Source: Sipunculus nudus (lineage: Eukaryota; Annelida; Sipuncula; Golfingiida; Sipunculidae). From it: a stretch of DNA of 64,000 bases. The notes beneath the pieces were generated by a model. That model was not told where the DNA came from. It did no database searches and saw only the letters and a list, made by a program, of their open reading frames with translations. The translations under genes and the position numbers were made by a program. Of the stretch, positions 58,621 to 64,000 are shown in pieces; position 1 is the first letter of the stretch, and each line of letters opens with the position of its first letter. Location of the stretch: NCBI GenBank assembly GCA_026874595.1, contig CM049309.1, forward strand, positions 41,865,079 through 41,929,078, given 5' to 3'.

Positions 58621-61600
58621 CAGTACCCTCTCCTATATACGGAATCTACAGTGCCCTCTCCTATATACGGAATCTACAGTGCCCTCTCCTATATACGGAA
58701 TCTACAGTGCCCTCTCCTATATACGGAATCTACAGTACCCTCTCCTATATACGGAATCTACAGAGCCCTCTCCTATATACGGAATCTACAGTGCCCTCTC
58801 CTATATACGGAATCTACAGTGCCCTCTCCTATATACGGAATCTACAGTACCCTCTCCTATATACGGAATCTACAGAGCCCTCTCCTATATACGGAATCTA
58901 CAGTACCCTCTCCTATATACGGAATCTACAGTACCCTCTCCTATATACGGAATCTACAGAGCCCTCTCCTATATACGGAATCTACAGTACCCTCTCCTAT
59001 ATACGGAATCTACAGTACCCTCTCCTATATACGGAATCTACAGTACCCTCTCCTATATACGGAATCTACAGTGCCCTCTCCTATATACGGAATCTACAGA
59101 GCCCTCTCCTATATACGGAATCTACAGTACCCTCTCCTATATACGGAATCTACAGTGCCCTCTCCTATATACGGAATCTACAGTGCCCTCTCCTATATAC
59201 GGAATCTACAGTGCCCTCTCCTATATACGGAATCTACAGAGCCCTCTCCTATATACGGAATCTACAGAGCCCTCTCCTATATACGGAATCTACAGTGCCC
59301 TCTCCTATATACGGAATCTACAGAGCCCTCTCCTATATACGGAATCTACAGTACCCTCTCCTATATACGGAATCTACAGTGCCCTCTCCTATATACGGAA
59401 TCTACAGTGCCCTCTCCTATATACGGAATCTACAGTGCCCTCTCCTATATACGGAATCTACAGTGCCCTCTCCTATATACGGAATCTACAGTGCCCTCTC
59501 CTATATACGGAATCTACAGTGCCCTCTCCTATATACGGAATCTACAGTGCCCTCTCCTATATACGGAATCTACAGTACCCTCTCCTATATACGGAATCTA
59601 CAGTGCCCTCTCCTATATACGGAATCTACAGTGCCCTCTCCTATATACGGAATCTACAGTGCCCTCTCCTATATACGGAATCTACAGTGCCCTCTCCTAT
59701 ATACGGAATCTACAGTACCCTCTCTTATATAAGGAATCTACAGTACCCTCTCCAAAAAACGGAATCTACAGTACCCTCTCCTATATACGGAATCTACAGT
59801 GCCCTCTCCTATATACGGAATCTACAGTACCCTCTCCTATATAAGGAATCTACAGTGCCCTCTCCTATATACGGAACCTACAGTACCCTCTCTTATATAA
59901 GGAATCTACAGTACCCTCTCCAAAAAACGGAATCTACAGTACCCTCTCCTATATACGGAATCTACAGTACCCTCTCCTATATAAGGAATCTACATGGCCC
60001 TCTCCTATATACGGAATCTACAGTGCCCTCTCCTATATAAGGAATCTACAGTGCCCTCTCCTATATACGGAATCTACAGTACCCTCTCTTATATAAGGAA
60101 TCTACAGTACCCTCTCCAAAAAACGGAATCTACAGTGCCCTCTCCTATATAAGGAATCTACAGTGCCCTCTCTTATATAAAGAATCTACAGTGCCCTCTC
60201 CTATATAAGGAATCTACAGTGCCCTCTTATATACGGAATCTACAGTATCATCTCTTATATACGGAATCTACAGTGCCCTCTCCTATATACGGAATCTACA
60301 GTGCCCTCTCTTATATAAGGAATCTACAGTGCCCTCTCCTATATAAGGAATCTACAGTGCCCTCTTATATACGGAATCTACAGTATCCTCTCTTATATAC
60401 GGAATCTACAGTGCCCTCTCCTATATACGGAATCTACAGTACCCTCTCTTATATAAGGAATCCATAGTGCCCTCTCCTATATACGGAATCTACGGTGCCA
60501 TCTCCTATATTAGGAATCTACAGTACCTTCTCCTTTACGGAATCTACAGTACCCTCTCCTATATACGGAATCTACAGTGCCCTCTCTTATATAAGGAATC
60601 TACAGTGCCCTCTTACATACGGAATCTACAGTACCCTCTTATATACGGAATCTACAGTGCCCTCTTATATACGGAATCTACAGTACTCTCTCTTATATAA
60701 GGAATCTATAGTGCCCTCTCCTATATACGGAATCTACAGTACCTTCTCCTTTACGGAATCTACAGAGCCCTCTCCTATATACGGAATCTACAGTGCCCTC
60801 TCCTATATACGGAATCTACAGTGCCCTCTCTTATATAAGGAATCTACAGTGCCCTCTTATATACGGAATCTACAGTGCCCTCTTATAAACGGAATCTACA
60901 GTACCCTCTCTAATATAAGGAATCTATAGTGCCCTCTCCTATATACGGAATCTACGGTGCCATCTCCTATATTAGGAATCTACAGTACCTTCTCCTTTAC
61001 GGAATCTGCAGTACCCTCTCCTATATACGGAATCTACGGTGCCATCTCCTATATTAGGAATCTACAGTACCTTCTCCTTTACGGAATCTACAGTACCCTC
61101 TCCTGTATACGGAATCTACAGTGCCCTCTCCTATATACGGAATCTACAGTGCCCTCTCCTATATACGGAATCTACAGTGCCCTCTCTTATATAAGGAATC
61201 TACAGTGCCCTCTTATATACGGAATCTACAGTACCCTCTTATATACGGAATCTACAGTGCCCTCTTATAAACGGAATCTACAGTACCCTCTCTAATATAA
61301 GGAATCTATAGTGCCCTCTCCTATATACGGAATCTACGGTGCCATCTCCTATATTAGGAATCTACAGTACCTTCTCCTTTACGGAATCTACAGTAACCTC
61401 TCCTGTATACGGAATCTACAGTGCCCTCTCCTATATACGGGATCTACAGTGCCCTCTCCTATATACGGAATCTACAGTGCCCTCTCCTATATAAGGAATC
61501 TACAGTGCCCTCTCATATACGGAATCTACAGTACCCTCTCTAATATAAGGAATCTACAGTACCCTCTCCTATATACGAAATCTACGGTGCCATCTCCTAT

Positions 61601-63570
61601 ATTAGGAATCTACAGTACCTTCTCCTTTACGGAATCTACAGTACCCTCTCCTATATACGGAATCTACAGTGCCCTCTCATATACGGAATCTACAGTACCC
61701 TCTCTAATATAAGGAATCTACAGTACCCTCTCCTATATACGGAATCTACGGTGCCATCTCCTATATTAGGAATCTACAGTGCCCTCTCCTATATACGGAA
61801 TCTACAGTGCCCTCTCCTATATACGGAATCTACAGTGCCCTCTCCTATATAAGGAATCTACAGTGCCCTCTTATATACGGAATCTACAGTACCCTCTCCT
61901 ATATAAGGAATCTACAGTGCCCTCTCATATACGGAATCTACAGTACCCTCTCTAATATAAGGAATCTACAGTACCCTCTCCTATATACGGAATCTACGGT
62001 GCCATCTCCTATATTAGGAATCTACAGTGCCCTCTCCTATATACGGAATCTACAGTGCCCTCTCCTATATACGGAATCTACAGTGCCCTCTCCTATATAA
62101 GGAATCTACAGTGCCCTCTTATATACGGAATCTACAGTGCCCTCTCCTATATAAGGAATCTACAGTGCCCTCCTATATACGGAATCTACAGTGCCCTCTC
62201 ATATACGGAATCTACAGTGCCCTCTCCTATATAAGGAATCTACAGTGCCCTCTTATATACGGAATCTACAGTACCCTCTCTTATATAAGGAATCTACAGT
62301 ACCCTCTCCTATATACGGAATCTACAGTGCCCTCTCTTATATACGGAATCTACAGTGCCCTCTCCTATATACGGAATCTACAGTACCCTCTCCCAAAAAC
62401 GGAATCTACAGTGCCCTCTCCTATATAAGAAATCTACAGTACCCTCTCATATACGGAATCTACAGTACCCTCTCTTATATAAGGAATCTACAGTACCCTC
62501 TCCTATATACGGAATCTACAGTGCCCTCTCCTATATAAGAAATCTACAGTACCCTCTCATATACGGATTCTACAGTACCCTCTCTTATATAAGGAATCTA
62601 CAGTACCCTCTCCTATATACGGAATCTACAGTGCCCTCTCTTATAAACGGAATCTACAGTACCCTCTCATATACGGAATCTACAGTACCCTCTCTTATAT
62701 AAGGAATCTACAGTACCCTCTCCTATATACGGAATCTACAGTACCCTCTCCTATATAAGAAATCTACAGTACCCTCTCCTATACGGAATCTACAGTACCC
62801 TCTCTTATATAAGGAATCTACAGTACCCTCTCCTATATACGGAATCTACAGTGCCCTCTCTTATATACGGAATCTACAGTACCCTCTCATATACGGAATC
62901 TACAGTACCCTCTCTTATATAAGGAATCTACAGTACCCTCTCATATACGGAATCTACAGTACCCTCTGTTATATAAGGAATCTACAGTACCCTCTCCTAT
63001 ATACGGAATCTACAGTACCCTCTCTTATATAAGGAATCTACAGTACCCTCTCTTATATAAGGAATCTACAGTACCCTCTCATATACGGAATCTACAGTAC
63101 CCTCTCCTATATGAGGAATCTACAGTATACCCTCTCTAATATTATTAATCTACAGTACCCTCTCATATACGGAATCTACAGTACCCTCTCTTATATAAGG
63201 AATCTACAGTATACCCTCTCTAATATTATTATTCTACAGTACCCTCTCATATACGGAATCTACAGTACCCTCTCTTATATAAGGAATCTACAGTACCCTC
63301 TCATATACGGAATCTACAGTACCCTCTCTTATATAAGGAATCTACAGTATACCCTCTCTAATATGATTAATCTACAGTGCCCTCTCATATACGGAATCTA
63401 CAGTACCCTCTCCTATATAAGGAATCTACAGTAACCTCTCTTATATAAGGAGTTTATAGTGCCCTCTTATCAACAGAATCTACAGTACCCTCTCTTATAT
63501 AAGGAATCTACAGTACCCTCTCCTATAGACGGAATCTACAGTACCCTCTCTACAGAATCTACAGTACGGA

Positions 63571-64000
63571 TCTAAAATCCCCTCAAACAAAAATTTGAAG
63601 AGATCATGTTTAAGAAAATCCTCCGTACATTTAGGTAAAGGAAAAATTATGTTCATCTTCGGTCTGTTATTTTCCCCTCAGAAATTGTGTATATGCATTT
63701 ATATAAGGAGAGTTTGAAATTCACATATCCCCCTGAACCTCCTCCCCCCCCCCCCCAAAAAAAAAAAAAAAATTGTGCAGATATCCGGATGAGCCTGATT
63801 AAAAGGCTGATGTCTACCACTTCTGATGTGATGTATAAATAAGGTGCTCGTCTAGCCTGTTTATTCCTACAAACCCAATGCTTCATATATTTCTATATTA
63901 ATGTTACTTATATATTTTGATATTTGCATTATTCAATACACATTTAAAATAAATACGACTATCATCAAACACATTTCAGCTTATGCAAAAATGCTGGGTC
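63571..64000. other. Duplicated flank leading to a predicted further gene copy
   Basis: It matches 8286-8714, including the pyrimidine/purine homopolymer tract and CAGCTTATGCAAAAATGCTG at 63977 (against 8691). By this alignment an exon 1 homologue is expected about 240 bases past the window end. Confidence 0.8.

Larger units (their letters stand above)
43256..63570 (+). repeat. 20.3-kb minisatellite array of a 28-bp unit (about 725 copies)
   Basis: The unit is CGGAATCTACAG + TRCCCTCTCCTATATA. Variants include TTATATAAGG, CCAAAAAACGG, CTTTACGG (24 bp), CTCTTATATACGG (26 bp) and CAGAGCC instead of CAGTRCC. Core segments (about 46.3-48.4, 50.3-51.5, 54.4-56.6 and 57.6-59.7 kb) are highly homogeneous, while edges are more diverged. 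The consensus has no stop in any + frame because 28 is not divisible by three, so three units encode a 28-residue period (YGIYSTLSYIRNLQCPLLYT...). Stops arise only from TATAAGG or CTATAG variants. The minus strand is closed by TAG in every unit. I do not regard the long open frames as genes. The array lies between the 3' flank of copy 3 and a flank shared with 8286-8714. Confidence 0.97.

Noticed and set aside
44501-60040. Very long open frames (up to 805 codons) of a Tyr/Ser/Pro-rich 28-residue repeat
   Set aside because: They come from a stop-free 28-bp DNA unit read in any frame. Frames overlap each other on the same strand, starts and stops fall on random unit variants, and no splice or promoter context is visible.
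43256-63570. CRISPR-like array of 28-bp repeats
   Set aside because: The units are directly adjacent with no spacers, the host is eukaryotic and there are no cas genes.

Overview
This window is eukaryotic nuclear DNA. It has interrupted genes with GT-AG introns, low gene density, many microsatellites and several transposon families. The transposons (PIF/Harbinger, pearl/HINE-like elements with internal tandem repeats and TCCG-type microsatellites, CR1/L2/I-like LINE tails) together with a tandemly expanded beta-lactamase-fold serine hydrolase family suggest a lophotrochozoan, most likely a mollusc. The species cannot be named from sequence alone.

Genes. The only protein-coding genes I can support are tandem copies, all on the + strand, of one 8-exon gene for a beta-lactamase/penicillin-binding-protein-fold serine hydrolase (class C / family VIII esterase-like, as in animal 'beta-lactamase domain-containing' proteins). 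Copy 1 (418-6722) is intact for exons 2-8; its first exon lies left of the window. Copy 2 (8956-27690) is a decayed pseudogene with stops in exons 1, 2 and 6, a scrambled exon 5, and no exons 3, 7 or 8. Copy 3 (29506-42165) is complete: eight exons in consistent phase encode 428 residues with an N-terminal hydrophobic anchor. The window stops about 240 bp before the place where another exon 1 is predicted, because the last 430 bp repeat the flank that precedes the exon 1 relic of copy 2.

Repeats. Between and inside the gene copies lie: a PIF/Harbinger element with TAA target duplications and about 1.2-kb inverted terminal arms (11971-17433); a pearl-like element of 7 x about 180 bp (17653-19015); two opposed copies of a 296-bp MITE; two opposed copies of a 2.5-kb HINE-like element with covarying terminal hairpins; a second Harbinger remnant just upstream of copy 3; and LINE fragments. 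Several minisatellites appear to be amplified from the gene's own splice junctions: the exon 2 acceptor (about 20 x 61 bp), the exon 3 donor (3 x 91 bp) and the region ahead of exon 6 (about 62-64-bp units).

The right third (43256-63570) is a single 20.3-kb array of about 725 copies of a 28-bp minisatellite. The homologous position downstream of copy 1 (8097-8285) has only about seven units. The array has nested higher-order duplications, including a nearly perfect 3120-bp tandem duplication. Its consensus has no stop codon in any forward frame, which produces long open frames up to 805 codons that I regard as spurious.
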